Shown here in pieces: positions 33,479-45,521 of a stretch of DNA of 64,000 bases. How positions within the stretch are numbered: position 1 is the stretch's first letter; each line of letters starts with the position of its first letter. Under the pieces are notes generated by a model. The model had not been told where the DNA came from. It was given only the letters and a program-made list of their open reading frames with translations, and did not search any database. The DNA lies in the NCBI GenBank assembly GCA_030248295.1, contig JASANH010000651.1, positions 124,001 to 188,000 on the forward strand, in the 5' to 3' direction. A program made the translations under genes and the position numbers. This DNA comes from Mesodorylaimus sp. YZB2_4 (Eukaryota; Nematoda; Enoplea; Dorylaimida; Dorylaimidae).

Positions 33479-36400
33479 GTATTGCAGCAGCAACAAATGG
33501 AATACTTCGAGGACGTTTTGACCGATGATGCTCCAGTTGCTTGGCCAACCTTTTTGGGTCAAAAAGCTCCTGCTCCGCATCAATTACCCCCTTTTCCACC
33601 TCCGCCTGGCACTGGCACGAGGCAACGTTACCCGCCCACTTCGTCTGAAGTAAGTGTTTTTCCTTCGCTTTACTTGTTCGCGCTGCGCCTTGATTAGTTT
33701 TATATTGAGCTTTTTTCAAAGAATCTTGCCAAAAGCGGGCTTCGGCTGTGTCGCGCGAATAAAATTGCTTTCCCTTGATCCGTATCTTCTGTACCTGAAA
33801 ATCGGAATTCCGTTCTGTCTCTGGCTTGATCGACGTTGCTTACTCGCACGGCGATCACTCGGATATTGCCGTTTCTTGTTCTTTCCTCGAATTCCTTTAT
33901 CGTACTGTAGGTTCCGTTTTTCTTCTCAGCTTACTGCGGAAATTTTTTCGCGTGCATACCGATTCGATTTTATAGGCAGGCGTTGTCCGTAGGAGCTGGT
34001 ATCAGGGACCAGCTCATTTCTACACTCAGAGAACAACAATTCTCGTTTTTGTTCATTATAAAGAAGCGTTTTAGCTAGTTCAGAAATTGGAGACCAGTTT
34101 TATGATTATTGGCCATTAAGGCTAAGCTGCCCGAATGTTATCCCAGTAAAACCATCGAATGCTAGGTTGGCTATAATTGACTTGTCCGACAACTGTGGCA
34201 GTGTGCTTCTTTTTTCAGATGCAAAGCGCAGAATCCATTTGCATCCAAATTTTTTTTTATGTCGAACTAGAATTGAATGGGGATTCTCGTGTTTCAGGCG
34301 CGAGTGGCGAGAAAGGAGCGAAAAGAGACTAAGGCGCGATGTAATGCATAGATGAGTTTTCCCATGCGCAAATATGGAACAGGAGAGGAGTAGCTGCCCG
34401 TCAAGTTTTGTCCCTTGTCTTACTTCGGAGTAAAGCCGCCATTCATTTGTTGGTGGATTGCAATAGAGGGCGGTCGTGGGAAGTGCGAGTATGTGCAGGC
34501 GAGAAGGTTCAAACTAAAGCAAACATCCAATTCCGTACTCATGTCAAAATCGTCCCCTTTTTACGGCTAAGCATAGTTGCTAAATAATTGAGCGCCAGGC
34601 GTGGACTGGTTCTACTATCCGATGTAGACTATGTTCGATTACAAATTCCATTTCGGCCTTTCTCCTTTCCTAATGGTCAACTCCTAGCTCAGTTGGTGGA
34701 CTGAGGAGAAGGAGTCGAAATCGTTTTCTTGCATGGTTATACACTCGTAAACACCATTTGGTTTTCTCTTATGGCTTCAATTATTTTTCACTGGCCTTGA
34801 GCAAACTGGTGACCGCTAGACAGCTAGAACATATCTTTCTTGGCTCAATCGATTTAGTCGTCTAAAATTGCTTTCGCCTCGCCGTTATCCGCTTCCATGA
34901 AAACACGAACGAGTCTCGCTTCCGGACACGATACCACTTCTCTTTTGGTAAGATTTTTCAAAAAAAGCATGCATCGTATAATGTGGGCGTGAATTACGTC
35001 AATACTTGCGTGGTTTCTGGCAGTTTCATCCTTCCTTATTTTTTAACAGCGCTTAGTAAAATGCTAGTGCGTCTCGGAAAAAGCGACAGCAGGTTCGTAA
35101 AGATCTAAATCGCTCTTTTAAAATGGCTCATTGCAAGCGGATGTAAGCTCATTTGTCCAAAGTGCTTTTCCTGGTTTATTATCAGTTTGATGACATAAAT
35201 CTTTGATGCGACCCATGGTAGAAAGTTTGTTGCTTTATGGAAGCTGATTGTGAGTCACGCCTGCAAGTAACGCCTCAAAAAAACTGGAAGCCAAAATTGG
35301 GCGCATCTGTGTTCTGGATGTTGGCTGGGTGCAGCAGGGTCTGGCGCACTGGTGCGGATTACTGTAGATGATTGCAGTGATCCTTGCACTTTTTCACCCT
35401 GTTTTTATTTCTTCTTACCCCAGGTCTTACCTTGGTTGGTTAGGCGTCTGCCTCTCATGCTAGGTGCGAAGTTACAGCTAGGTGTTCGACCCTTGGCCGG
35501 ATGAATCATTTCGTTCATGATATATCCCTTCAGCCTGAAGTGCGCATACCTGCGTTTGATAATGCGATCAAGCATGCATATGACTGTGACACGAGGTTCA
35601 GCTGCCATTTGCAGCCTCATTGTCTCCTAGTTGTAGAGATGACCTCTTCAGAAACGTTCCCTTTGCTAAGTGTTCTCTCTCATTAATCCCGCTTACATTG
35701 GGAAAGAGTCTGAAACTGTGATCTACAGTACAGTAGAGGTTTAAGGAGCGCATCTTTCCACTTTTTTACATACTGTATAGCCCGCGTGACTTTCTTCCAC
35801 TATGATTACACTTTAATTTATAACGGCTTATTTTTGCGGGCCACACCTGAGATTTGGATCGCTAGAGAGCGGAAACAATGGTGCGCTTTTCTTGATGAGT
35901 GATTAGTCAGTTTTGGTTACCTGGATACTTTAAGATATTGACTCCGTTTTCCATTAGGTGCCATTGAATTTCAAGCAGCCTGTAGTCGGTGGAGTTTGCA
36001 CCCAAAGCCGATTGAATTCTGTTTTTCCCTGCAACTTCGTTTGCTGTATGTGACTGCATCTTTTGTCTTTTTATGGAAACATTCTCGTTTTAGTTAGGAG
36101 AGATAGAAATTTCGAGATGTCTGTTGTCGAATCTGCTGCAGACGAACTAGTAGTCGTCGTCTTCTTTGTAAATCAGTCACGTATACTACGCCTTTTGACC
36201 GCCTTTTACAATTAGTCTGCCGGAGGATGATGAATCTAAGAGCTATCGGACCCCCAGGGAATCCTGCTACTTCTGTACTGTCTTGCAGCCAAAGCTTACA
36301 ATTTGTTGCGTCCTTGCATTCTTGAGTCAAAGTGTTGCGGTGGCGAGTGCTGGCATTTTCTTGATGGGATAGTTCTACTATAGGTATATGGCTACCTAGC

Positions 36401-39400
36401 GACAGTGTTACAGGATCTCGTCAGTGAGTTTGATAGGACGGAATGATTAGAACTTGCTGCTTCTGTCTCCTCGAATCTCCAAGTCCAGCACAGAACTCAA
36501 GTAGTTCTACAATAGCCTCTCAGTTTTCAAGAAACAGTCCTCTTGCATATTACGCAACGGAATAGGCCTGCGAGTTGTGGCCGCATAATTTGTATATCAA
36601 TACTAAATATCTTCGTATTCCATATCACCAAGCGCGGGCTTTTTCTCACATCATGAATTTGTTGTAGTGTCGCAGTCACTGGACAGATGAACTGTTTTTC
36701 TCAAAAAGTGTCATGTGCTAGCATTTATAAGAAAATAAAACTCTTATTGCTCGTGGGTTAGAAAGCATATTCATGTTATTCGTCTTTTGAAAACAATGTA
36801 CTCCGATAGGTTGTAGTCACGCCAGGCGCTCTAATGGAAGGAAATTAACAGAATGCTGCCTCACTGCGGGTGGTGGCTTCTCATGATATACTGTACCCTT
36901 TCACTTTTGCGCACTATCGCGCCTCTAGTCTCTAGAGGTCCGAGACATAATCTCGGAAAACCGCATAACTATTCCATGATATCTTCAATACCTACTACGT
37001 CGTGGCAGATCTTGAAGACTCGTCTTCAACGACCCCTCGCCCGGGAAGAAGCTTATATTCTCAAAGACGAGCTTTAGTATCCGCAAGGGTTAGGTGGGAT
37101 GGTAATATAAATGAGGGGGCTAACGAGGAGGGTTTGAGCGTGAGAGTTAGCAGTACGCTTGTCGGACAGGTTAGACAGAACACTCGATCTAGGATTCATT
37201 TGGCATTAACTTTTCATTTCCTGTCTTGGACGCCCTCCATCACACACCTTTAGCGAAAGCCCATTTTTGATTCCTCGCTGGATATTTCCTTGCGCTGACG
37301 TGTTCAGGCGTGGCTACTAACCATGGCTATAATCATTGGTACTTACGATTAGTGAAAGCGCGTGTCCCAACTGGCGTGTGAGCGTGTGAGAGTGTATGAG
37401 TTTTCCCTCGGCTGTCAATTTCTGCCCCCGCTCAACCCATGTTCGTTAATGGAGTATGCAAAGAAAGCTGTCTTGTTGGAGGCAAAAATAGAAATATTAG
37501 TGCTTTTCTAGAAAGGAGCCAAGAAAACCGATTTCTACTTGGAACACAGTGCGGGTGGCCACCCTCCCCGTGGATTACAGACGTAATACGGTTGGTAAAC
37601 TGGCGCCTTTCGGGTTTCGAGACTCAATATAGTTCTCTTGCATAGCATGCAACGAAATAGGCCCGCGAGTCGTGGCCGCCTCATTTCTTTGCCTCGTTTC
37701 TTCCTCTTTTACACAAGCCATCCCTCAATGGTTCCGTCCCCTCCCCTCCTCTGCGTCGAGGTCGACTAGCTTTCTCACGTCGCTCTGGTCCCCAAGCTTT
37801 TCCTAATGCCGCCAGTTTTGTGTCTGCCTGTGTACACAGACCATTCATGGGCGTCAATGACTCGTCCGGTAGGCGACCTAGTCGAAGGTTAGAGCACACC
37901 CGGTCATTTCCAAGAGACCAAAGCAATCGTGGTAAAACGAGCGGCATCCAGCTGCCGGCTATTCTTTTTTCCTGTTTTCCTCTACTCAGAGACTTCATCG
38001 CGGCGAGTCTGTGTACTCAGGGCGAGTTCTGTTTTCGTGCTTCAAGTTTTTCTGTGTAGTCAAAGTATTCAGCTCGGCTCGGTGCGTGCGATTGATTTCA
38101 TCGATTCTTGCTCTCTCTCGCCATCAGAGCAGTAGTCACGGCCTGACAGTTACTGGTCGGTTAGTACCCTAAGCTGTGCCGCGCCCAATACGGCAAGTTC
38201 TGGCCCTTTTTCTCTTCGTCTTTGGTCGCGAAGGAGACGGGGGCGGGTGCCGTTAACGACCGCTATCATCGGCGGTCGAGGCTAGCGCTACGAGGCTTGA
38301 TAGGCCTGGGACTCGCTGCTCTCGCCCCCCCCGTTTACCATATAACACGTGTCATGGAAATGAAAAATGGAATGCGAGAAGCGAACCGATTTTCAAGATT
38401 TGCCCTTAGACGCTCAGTGCACATAGCTTGTTCAAGCTTTCATCCGAAGGTCTTCTAGGCTAGCCTATCCGTATCGTATTTGGGCTGGATGCCGCCCAGG
38501 GCGACGGCTCTATGACAACTACCCATAGCGAAGTGCCGAGCTCCGAGTTATTTGTTCCACACAGAACCCCCCCCCCCCCCCCCCGTGAATAACCATAATA
38601 GGAGGACGACACGCCTTTCGTCACTGCTGCTATGTATTTTCCAAAATTATCTTTCTTCAGAGAGACAGAAATTATGTTTTGCTTTTTACTAGCTCGAGAT
38701 CACTCAGCCGCTAGTCTCAAAATCCATGTCTCATTTCCCCACTATTTTTAGAAAAGTTCAGTATTTACGAATTGATGGCCTTAGCCGCTCGCTTAGAATA
38801 TATGGCATAATTACAACACTTATTTACAATGCGGTCCCTTGTGTTTTAGGACCAAGCTAACGCGGTCGCGGCATCGGGGCTGGCATCAGCGCCATCGTCG
38901 ACGATAAGCGGCAGCGGTGGTGGCGCTGTCTCAGCTGCCGGCAGGGCGCCGGAAATGGGAAGGAGGAAATTACCCAGCATACCCCAAGCGTCTAACGTCA
39001 CTGGCTCGACGCAATGCGAAGTAATGCTCGATCACATTGGTTAATCTATAATAGATCGTTTAGTCTTTCTCGACAATAAGTCTTTCCGCAGATCCGTCGT
39101 TTAAAAAAGCTAATTTTGATGTGTTTTCTAGCAACCCTATGGTGTCGGAGGAGGTCATTATGGTTCGTCGTCGTACATTGTCGAACAACAACTACATCAG
39201 CACCAGCAACCGCAGCAACAGCAGCACCACGTCCCTCCCACACTGCAGGACACCATGAATACGAGCGGTCAGAGCTGGAGGAGCGGAACTGCTGTAGGGG
39301 CCGCTTCTGGGCAAGGACCGGCTGGCTCCAAAGATCAACGACTTCGGTTAGTGCACGCAACGCCTTCTCTGCGTATGCCGGCCACATTAGCTCGCGTGCT

Positions 39401-42400
39401 GTTGAAACAAGAATTAAGAGAAGCGTTGACTAAACGTCAAGAACAATTGGAAGCCTGCGAAATCGAGGCCAACCAAAGACAGTATTCAGTGCAGCGATAC
39501 TTGCATACTGGAATATACCCGCCGTCCATCGGTCTTCAACCATCGGCCCCTCGAACTGTCCTTTGCACATTGCCGCCCGAGTTATTAGCCGGTTGTAGAA
39601 TTCAATATCATCCGCCTTCGGCTCTTCGCGCTTCCGCCACCGCCAGTTCTTACGCGGCGCCAAACGTCGATAACGTGTCTTACGTCAATAGGCCTTGGTC
39701 AAGCATTGGTTTATCATCTTCTGGCGCGCGAATAGGCGGCGGCGTTGGTGCTTCAACCAGTGGTAGCACTTCAATGTTTCGAGCTACGACCACAAATGCG
39801 GCTACTTCGACAAAAACTTCATCATGGCCAGCTAGTTACCGAGACGCTTGCATTATGACCGAGCCCGAGCTCCCAAAAACTGCGTATTCTACAACTCGTT
39901 TGACTCGGGCTTCTTTAGCGACTGGTGCTACGTCAAAAAACAGCGCCTCTATGACAATACAATTCAACGACGCCGAAACTCAGACATGGGCCACAACAAC
40001 GTCCGCCGCCTTTCTTAGCACGGACTCTAATCTCAGAAACAACAAAGACAATGCCGGTTCATCATCGGCTTACGGTGCTTCTAGAATTGGTAGAACGATG
40101 ACTGGCGTGGGCAGTAATACTGTCTCTGCCTACCAAGGATCCGCATCCAAGACTGTCTCTACTTCTACCGAGGACCTGGATAGAGAACGAGAACATGCTC
40201 AAAGTTTATTGAGGAAGCAGCACAGGAAGCTGCGTGCTACAGCCTCGGCTGGCCTATCAAACAATTTGGGCTACTACAGTACATCGGGAAACCAACGTGA
40301 TCATCAGTCGAAACGTTTAGCCGCTTATTTTTCAGACGAGGAGGACGATTCGTTGACGAGGGAAATGAGAAAAACAAAAATCAAAGACGAGATTGCTCGT
40401 CGGAGACAGAATCTCGGACCCGGTGCCACTGGAGGCCAAAGTCAAGCGGCCGCCATGACTGATTTGAGTATGGCGGGCTTATTACCGCCCTATTACGCCA
40501 GTGACTATTCGTCTCACGTGCCGCATTATGGTTCTTTGCCCAGAATGGATTTCCCCTCTCGCCATCAATTTGGCGGTCCCATGGGCGACTCCGTTTTGAA
40601 CCGCGGCATGGGAGCTGGCGGTGCTCTGGATGCTTATGCAATGCAGCAGGCAGGAGTCGTGTTGCCGCCTCCTCGTCGGGCAGTCTCGCTCAGTGGAGGC
40701 GAGGATTACTTGTCAAGCTGGAGAGGAGGTTTTTATGGGAGTGGTCACGCTACTTCGGCCACTGGTCGAGGACTCACCGATGCAGATTATTTTTCAGACT
40801 TCGGTGACTATATGTCCGGCAGAGGAGACGCTTACGGTGGCATAAGGCCTTTGCAGTCCTCGTCGGCCGGCGCGCTTCGGCAAATCAGCTCATCAGCTCC
40901 CTATTTGAACATTCTTAGCGACTCACCATCGTACAGGCCAGTGACTGGCGCTGGCAGCGGAGCGGCGGGAAGTGGGGGTGGAGGTGGAGGTGAGAGCGGA
41001 TTACTGTCGCACTATGCCAGCTACCTCAATCGAGAATTCGCCAACTCGTCCAGTGCTTTGGCCGGCGCGTCTGAACCATGGCGAAGAAGCGCCATTCCGG
41101 ATTCGTCCTCGGCCGTCGATGGCTCATTCGCTCCGCCTCCGCCTCCCACGGCGCATAATCAACCCCTTTGGCCGCCCGCTCCCTCTAGCTTCATGGCCGA
41201 TCGGACGTTCACATACGATTCTCTTCCTGGAGCAGCCACAACAGCTGCTTGGCGTTCTTCCATGCCCTATGCTTCCTCGTACCGACCCGGCTTTCAGAAC
41301 CCCTCACCTTTCGCCGCCAGCGGTCTCGGCATGCCCACTCCGAATGCCAGCACTGATCCTGCACTTGTATATGGCTTTTCCACCTTGCCCGATCGATCGT
41401 GGCTACGAAACGCATATCGACCAGCTTATCAACACCAGTATGTTCCACCAACTTCGTCGGGAAGCCTCCCGTCAGCTCGCTCGTTGGACGCTTTGAGAAG
41501 TAGCTTTGGCTTAACTGGCATCAATACAAGCGGATACGGAGGCGCCTTGGCTGGTCGCACTCCGTACTGGAGTCCGTTAGAGATATCGGCGGCTACTGGT
41601 GGTCTGAACGCTGATCAGTCATTCCCTTCTGGAACAATGCCTGTTGGCGGGTTCGGCAATGCGATTCGATACGATAGCGGTTACAGTAGCGGTGGTGCAG
41701 GAGCTGGCTATGCATCTGATTCTTATCATTCAAATATTGGCGGTTTGAGCGATCGTCAGCAATCCACATTGGGTCGATCATTGGCATACAATAATCGAGC
41801 CGGGTGGTCATCGTCAGGTACGGCAGCTCGTTTTCCTCAATCTCAAACTCATTCCTTATCAAAAGCTTATCAGCACAATGAACAACAAAGTTTGCACCAG
41901 CAAAATCAGAAATACCAAACAGATTCACGCTATTACAATAATGCACCGTCCGCCGTAGCTGCTACTGTTGCCACGCCTGCCCGACCGCCACCACCTCCAA
42001 CACCGAATCGACACGGTACAGGCGGCGTGGCACTGGCTTCTACTACGCCTTTCAATAGACGTTTCAAGTTCGATTATTAGCAAATTTTTGCAGTTTTTTC
42101 TTATTCTCAGTTTTTGCTCTCCACTCTACGACGCTTGTATTTGTTAGCGTTTAGACAGAACGACTGTGCCAAAACCACTTCAAAGCAATGAGATGGGCAT
42201 GCTACTATTTTATATTTTTGGATGTGAGTCTTTTTTCTATCCGTTTGTTTTTTTCTATTCTCGACCCCCGGAGGGCAGCTATGGTGCCGCTTTTTTGGAT
42301 TTTTTACACACGCACTCTTACTCCAGGTTGATTTTGCGCTGTTGTGAATAGAAGTCTAAAGGATCTTAACTTTGAGCTTTTTAGTTGTTCGCTGTATCTT

Positions 42401-45400
42401 TTTATGGTATAGTCATCACTGTGCTGTAGTCGTGCATAGTTGATATGAACATTCTGTTTAGCGTTTAATTTTTTCTCTGGTTCGAACAAATCTTTTGCTC
42501 ACATTCCCGGCTGACTATGTTCTTTATGCGTTGGCGTAGTTTTGAATGAGAGGAGGTGAATAAGAATTCGCTATCAGCTACGGTTGGACTTGGTTTGCAC
42601 TCCGAGCAAAGGCATTGAACAAAAGTGCATGCACACAGGATGCGGAAGCTTCTTAGCAGAGAATGCAGCATGATGTGAACAATATATACAGTGGTGATTA
42701 CATTTCAGACATGCGATCAGGTTTGAATTCAATGGCTGGATATGTCAGTGATAGCACACTTGAACGTCGGCGTTACAAGCAGGTATGTGGAGCCTTGTCA
42801 CAGGATACGTTTTGGCGAAATGCACGTGGGGAGTATATGGATTAGGATGTGTCTCGCACAGTATGCCTGGTCCTTGAGGGTCAGTCTGAGCGTACAGTGG
42901 ACTTACCTTACAGAACAATGGCAACATACCCATGGACAGCGGTACGCTCAGGAGTGCCAATTTGGACTTCTCTCGACGCGCACCAGATGGATCTCGCGTA
43001 AAGCGAGTTCTGTTGACAAAAATGGGCAAAGAAAGGCTCTCGAATGGTAACCACGCCTAAAATTTAATCTAGTCGTAATCTTGACGCTTACTTTTCAGGA
43101 GGTGGCTTAGGCATGAAAATAGTGGGAGGCAAAATTATCCCAGGAACTAACGGCGAGTTAGGAGCATTTGTAGCTTCCATTCACAAAGGCGGCCTGGTCG
43201 ACACCCTGGGAGAAGTGAAAGAAGGTAAAATGCTGCAACTGATGACCGGAGTCTTCTTTGATAAAAATGGGTTTAGGTGATCAAATTTTGGAATGGAATA
43301 GTGTTCCCTTGAGTGGGAAGACTTACGAGGATGTGCAACGAGTCATTGAAAACTCGAATGGCGAAATCGAAATAATACTACGAAGGTGAGTTTCAATGTG
43401 CATTTTACAATAAATCCTATCACATCAACTTTTTTCCAGCTTCGATGGAAATCACAACAATAACAAAATGAGTAATAACAGAAATCAGAGGACAAGTGAT
43501 ATTCGACGTGAGGATTTTGAGCCCGATTATGCATATATGAATGGACATGCAAAAATGATCGCTGATCAGATCGATGGAGTGGGTGATGGAAACCAGTCTT
43601 GTAAGGCGGTGTGATTAGAGCAGCATGGGCACTTTTGACGCAGGGTGTGGTGTGCTGCATTTGCTCTGCAAGGTTAGCGTGCATAGAAGGTGAAAAAACT
43701 GGCCTAGGAGAGGTCTCTCGACGCTTTATCAAAGGTCCTCTTTCTGATGCCCTGATGCAAAGTGTCTACAGTACACCCTGCGTTCATACACTTTATCACT
43801 AACCTCTAGACTCTTTTACCACTACCTTTTTATCGACACTAACTGACTAGAATGCTCATTTTTAGCTTACTTTTTCAAACAAGGCGGCTATCATAATGAT
43901 TCGATGATGGACGGTAAATGTTGCTCTCCTAGTTTTAGCGCGACACCGCGTTCGAGATCGCCGTTGTCCCAGGTAATTATTGGACGAAGATGACACACTG
44001 AACAGAAGATACTCTTCATTCCATATTGAGCACCATTTCTAACAGCCACGCGGACCACTACGCTTCTTAGCCGTGTGCATGGATTTCTATAATGATCGCT
44101 TCTCTTCTTCTTGGCTTCCTCTCCTTGCCGACACCCTTTTTATCGACGTGGTCTTATTAGCTTTATTCACCTTTTGCTGGTGTGGATAGTACGTTTCTAT
44201 GCACGATATGGAGTGTGCTCAAGGCCCACTGATGGTGCTCGAGGATCGGATATGGTTGAACTTGGCAGCCCCAGCCGATGGATGACGACAGATTTGTGTA
44301 TGTACGCTTCTATAGTCTCTTTCTACATGTAAACTTTCAATGTCCGCTTGACCAGCGTATTCGTCCTTTCCCCTTTGGCGCCGTGTCCTACTGTGTTAAG
44401 CAGCTGTCCTTCTCATCCATCAACTGTCCGTTACGTCTGTGCCTGTCGTGTACTTTGACTGTCCTAAGATCACTAGATTGGTGGTTTGACACGTGCACTT
44501 GTAGGGCCACTTGTCAGCGTCAGTGTTAGTCCGTATTACACGCTTGATCTGGTCCGGTCCTATCACCGCACTGATAGGAAAATCAATGCACAACAATCCT
44601 GTCACAATTTGCACTAATAACTAACCATCACGCTGCTGCAATAGCACTGCACCAAGTGACAGTACTCATCTTCTAACCCAGCATTGTTTTCAGGGAGCAT
44701 CTTTTGTAACTGGTCAGCTTCGTGTTCGTCTCCGCTTCGACCCACCATCAGGCACCCTATTTGTTCACGTTTTGTCAGCGAGGGATCTTCGACCCCGTTC
44801 AGTCACCGCTTCTTCTGTGCGTAGTGGTTATCCGAATCCTTTCGTCAAAATCTACTTGTTGCCTGGACGCATGTAAGCTAACTTTGGGCTGCAGACCAGT
44901 ATTTTGAGTCGTTGACTCAACAGCATTTTTTTCAGACCCGAAAACAAACGACGAACAAAATTTGTCAGCAATACTTGCAATCCCGAATGGGATCACACAG
45001 TGGTTTATAAAGATTTGAGATTTGAAGATTTGCCTGGAAAGTTCCTCGAATTCACGGTCTGGGACTACGATCGTTTTGTAGAAAACCAGTTTCTGGGACG
45101 CGTTCTGCTCACGTTGGCTGGTAAGCGTGTGACTGCTGTACATCTTACGATTTAGTGATTGTGCCTGATGCATTTGATAACGGATGAGCAGGAAAAAAGC
45201 TGGATGAACTTTTGAATTGAGGGATGCAAAGCAACTCTCTCAGCTTTTATTATGCAAACGCTCATTTAAGTTCGCTAAAAGAAAATCATTTGCGCAAATC
45301 GATAAATCCGTTCTAAGCTTTTATTGATGTTACCAAGTAAGGAATCGTCGTCCTGGTGTGAAAGCTCCTAGTCAGCATTGCAGATTTTTCCTGCTCTCAC

Positions 45401-45521
45401 TGGCTAGGCTCTGTACCAAGTCAAAATGGACGTCTTTTTTAAATCAGCAAACTCCTTTGTTTCAGATTCCACACTCCTGTCAGGTGTTGCACGATATTTT
45501 CCATTGCAATCATTGTCGTAA
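22406..45521 (+). CDS. Piccolo/Fife/Clarinet-type presynaptic active-zone scaffold
   Basis: About 19 exons encode roughly 3,800 aa. Exons: 22406-25130, 27331-27942, 27996-28917, 29249-29450, 30127-30618, 30896-31600, 31800-31902, 31998-33649, 38850-39020, 39132 to about 41817, 42709-42782, 42914-43046, 43099-43224, 43277-43385, 43440-43600, 43866-43972, 44694-44872, 44936-45120, 45466-45521. Phases agree throughout. The only unsure junction is the 39132 exon's donor (41817 or 42015, both phase 1). Domains: disordered acidic N-terminus with spaced L--L-EEER--I--VMARA helices, FYVE-like zinc finger (about residues 1446-1498), Gln/Ser-rich middle, PDZ (about 3480-3571), C2 (about 3661-3795). This order is that of Piccolo, Fife and RIM-related organisers of synaptic vesicle release sites; the PDZ and C2 sequences look closest to Piccolo. 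C. elegans CLA-1 (Clarinet) is the likely nematode relative. Confidence 0.9.
25131..27330 (+). other. Intron (2.2 kb) of the active-zone gene
   Basis: Donor AAAAAG/GTAAGC at 25131, acceptor GATTTTAG ending at 27330, both phase 1. It contains a G10 run at about 26572-26581. No nested gene supported. Confidence 0.75.
29325..30153 (+). other. Zinc-finger-coding region of the active-zone gene
   Basis: Four CxxC pairs encoded across two exons: CPLC, CADC, CTEC (exon 29249-29450) and CGQC (exon from 30127, as KVWLCGQC). The spacing and the VVVCTECG and WLC-QC signatures fit the Piccolo/Bassoon/RIM FYVE-like zinc finger, which in those proteins binds presynaptic partners (PRA1 for Piccolo/Bassoon, Munc13 for RIM). 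The last pair lies after a 676-nt intron. Confidence 0.85.
33428..33478 (+). repeat. Polyglutamine tract (17 consecutive Gln codons)
   Basis: Mostly CAA with three CAG, within a Gln-rich region of the active-zone protein. Other shorter Gln runs lie in the same exon (32088-32130, 32767-32800, 32890-32915). Confidence 0.85.
33650..38849 (+). other. Large intron (5.2 kb) of the active-zone gene
   Basis: Donor GAA/GTAAGT, acceptor TGTGTTTTAG, phase 0. It is by far the longest intron of the window and splits the gene in two. Contents include a tRNA-like segment (35425-35500) and a C run near 38567-38585. Frames such as 37820-38059 have no recognised domain. An internal promoter for shorter isoforms could lie here. 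Confidence 0.7.
35425..35500 (+). repeat. tRNA-like sequence (degenerate, possibly a SINE head)
   Basis: A box-A-like TTGGTTGGTTAGG (35432-35444), an anticodon-loop-like CTCTCATGC and a box B GTGTTCGACCC (35482-35492) occur in tRNA order and spacing. The arms do not close into a functional cloverleaf, so this is a tRNA pseudogene or SINE head. Confidence 0.4.
42081..42708 (+). other. Alternative 3' region of the active-zone gene
   Basis: The exon beginning at 39132 stays open to a TAG at 42078-42080. If no donor is used, this stretch is the 3' UTR of a short isoform; if spliced, it is intron. No further coding seen before the acceptor at 42708. Confidence 0.55.
43001..43385 (+). other. PDZ-domain exons of the active-zone gene
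   Basis: Three exons encode KRVLLTK, then GGLGMKIVGGK with the GLGM carboxylate-binding loop, then GDQILEWNSVPLSGKTYEDV. This matches PDZ domains of the Piccolo group. Introns of 52 nt interrupt it at phase 1 positions. Confidence 0.88.
43973..44693 (+). other. Intron between PDZ and C2 regions
   Basis: 721 nt, phase 0, acceptor GTTTTCAG. No exon recognised inside. Confidence 0.7.
44694..45521 (+). other. C2-domain exons and stop of the active-zone gene
   Basis: Three exons encode one type-I-like C2 domain: LRVRLRF...LFVHVLSARDL, YPNPFVKIYLLPGR, CNPEWDHTVVYK, VWDYDRFVENQFLGR and a last exon DSTLLSGVARYFPLQ ending in TAA at 45519-45521. It closely resembles the Piccolo C2A pattern (DPFVKVYLLPGR, VWDYDRF). 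Two Ca2+-ligand positions are replaced (see findings). A second C2 domain, as in RIM and long Piccolo, is not seen. Confidence 0.88.

Noticed and set aside
33354..33719. Minus-strand frame with long Val or Leu runs
   Set aside because: Antisense of the polyglutamine tract.
34677..34735. tRNA-like TAGCTCAGTTGG with a downstream GAGTCGAAATC
   Set aside because: Box A is good, but the spacing to the T-arm is too short and no acceptor stem or anticodon arm forms.
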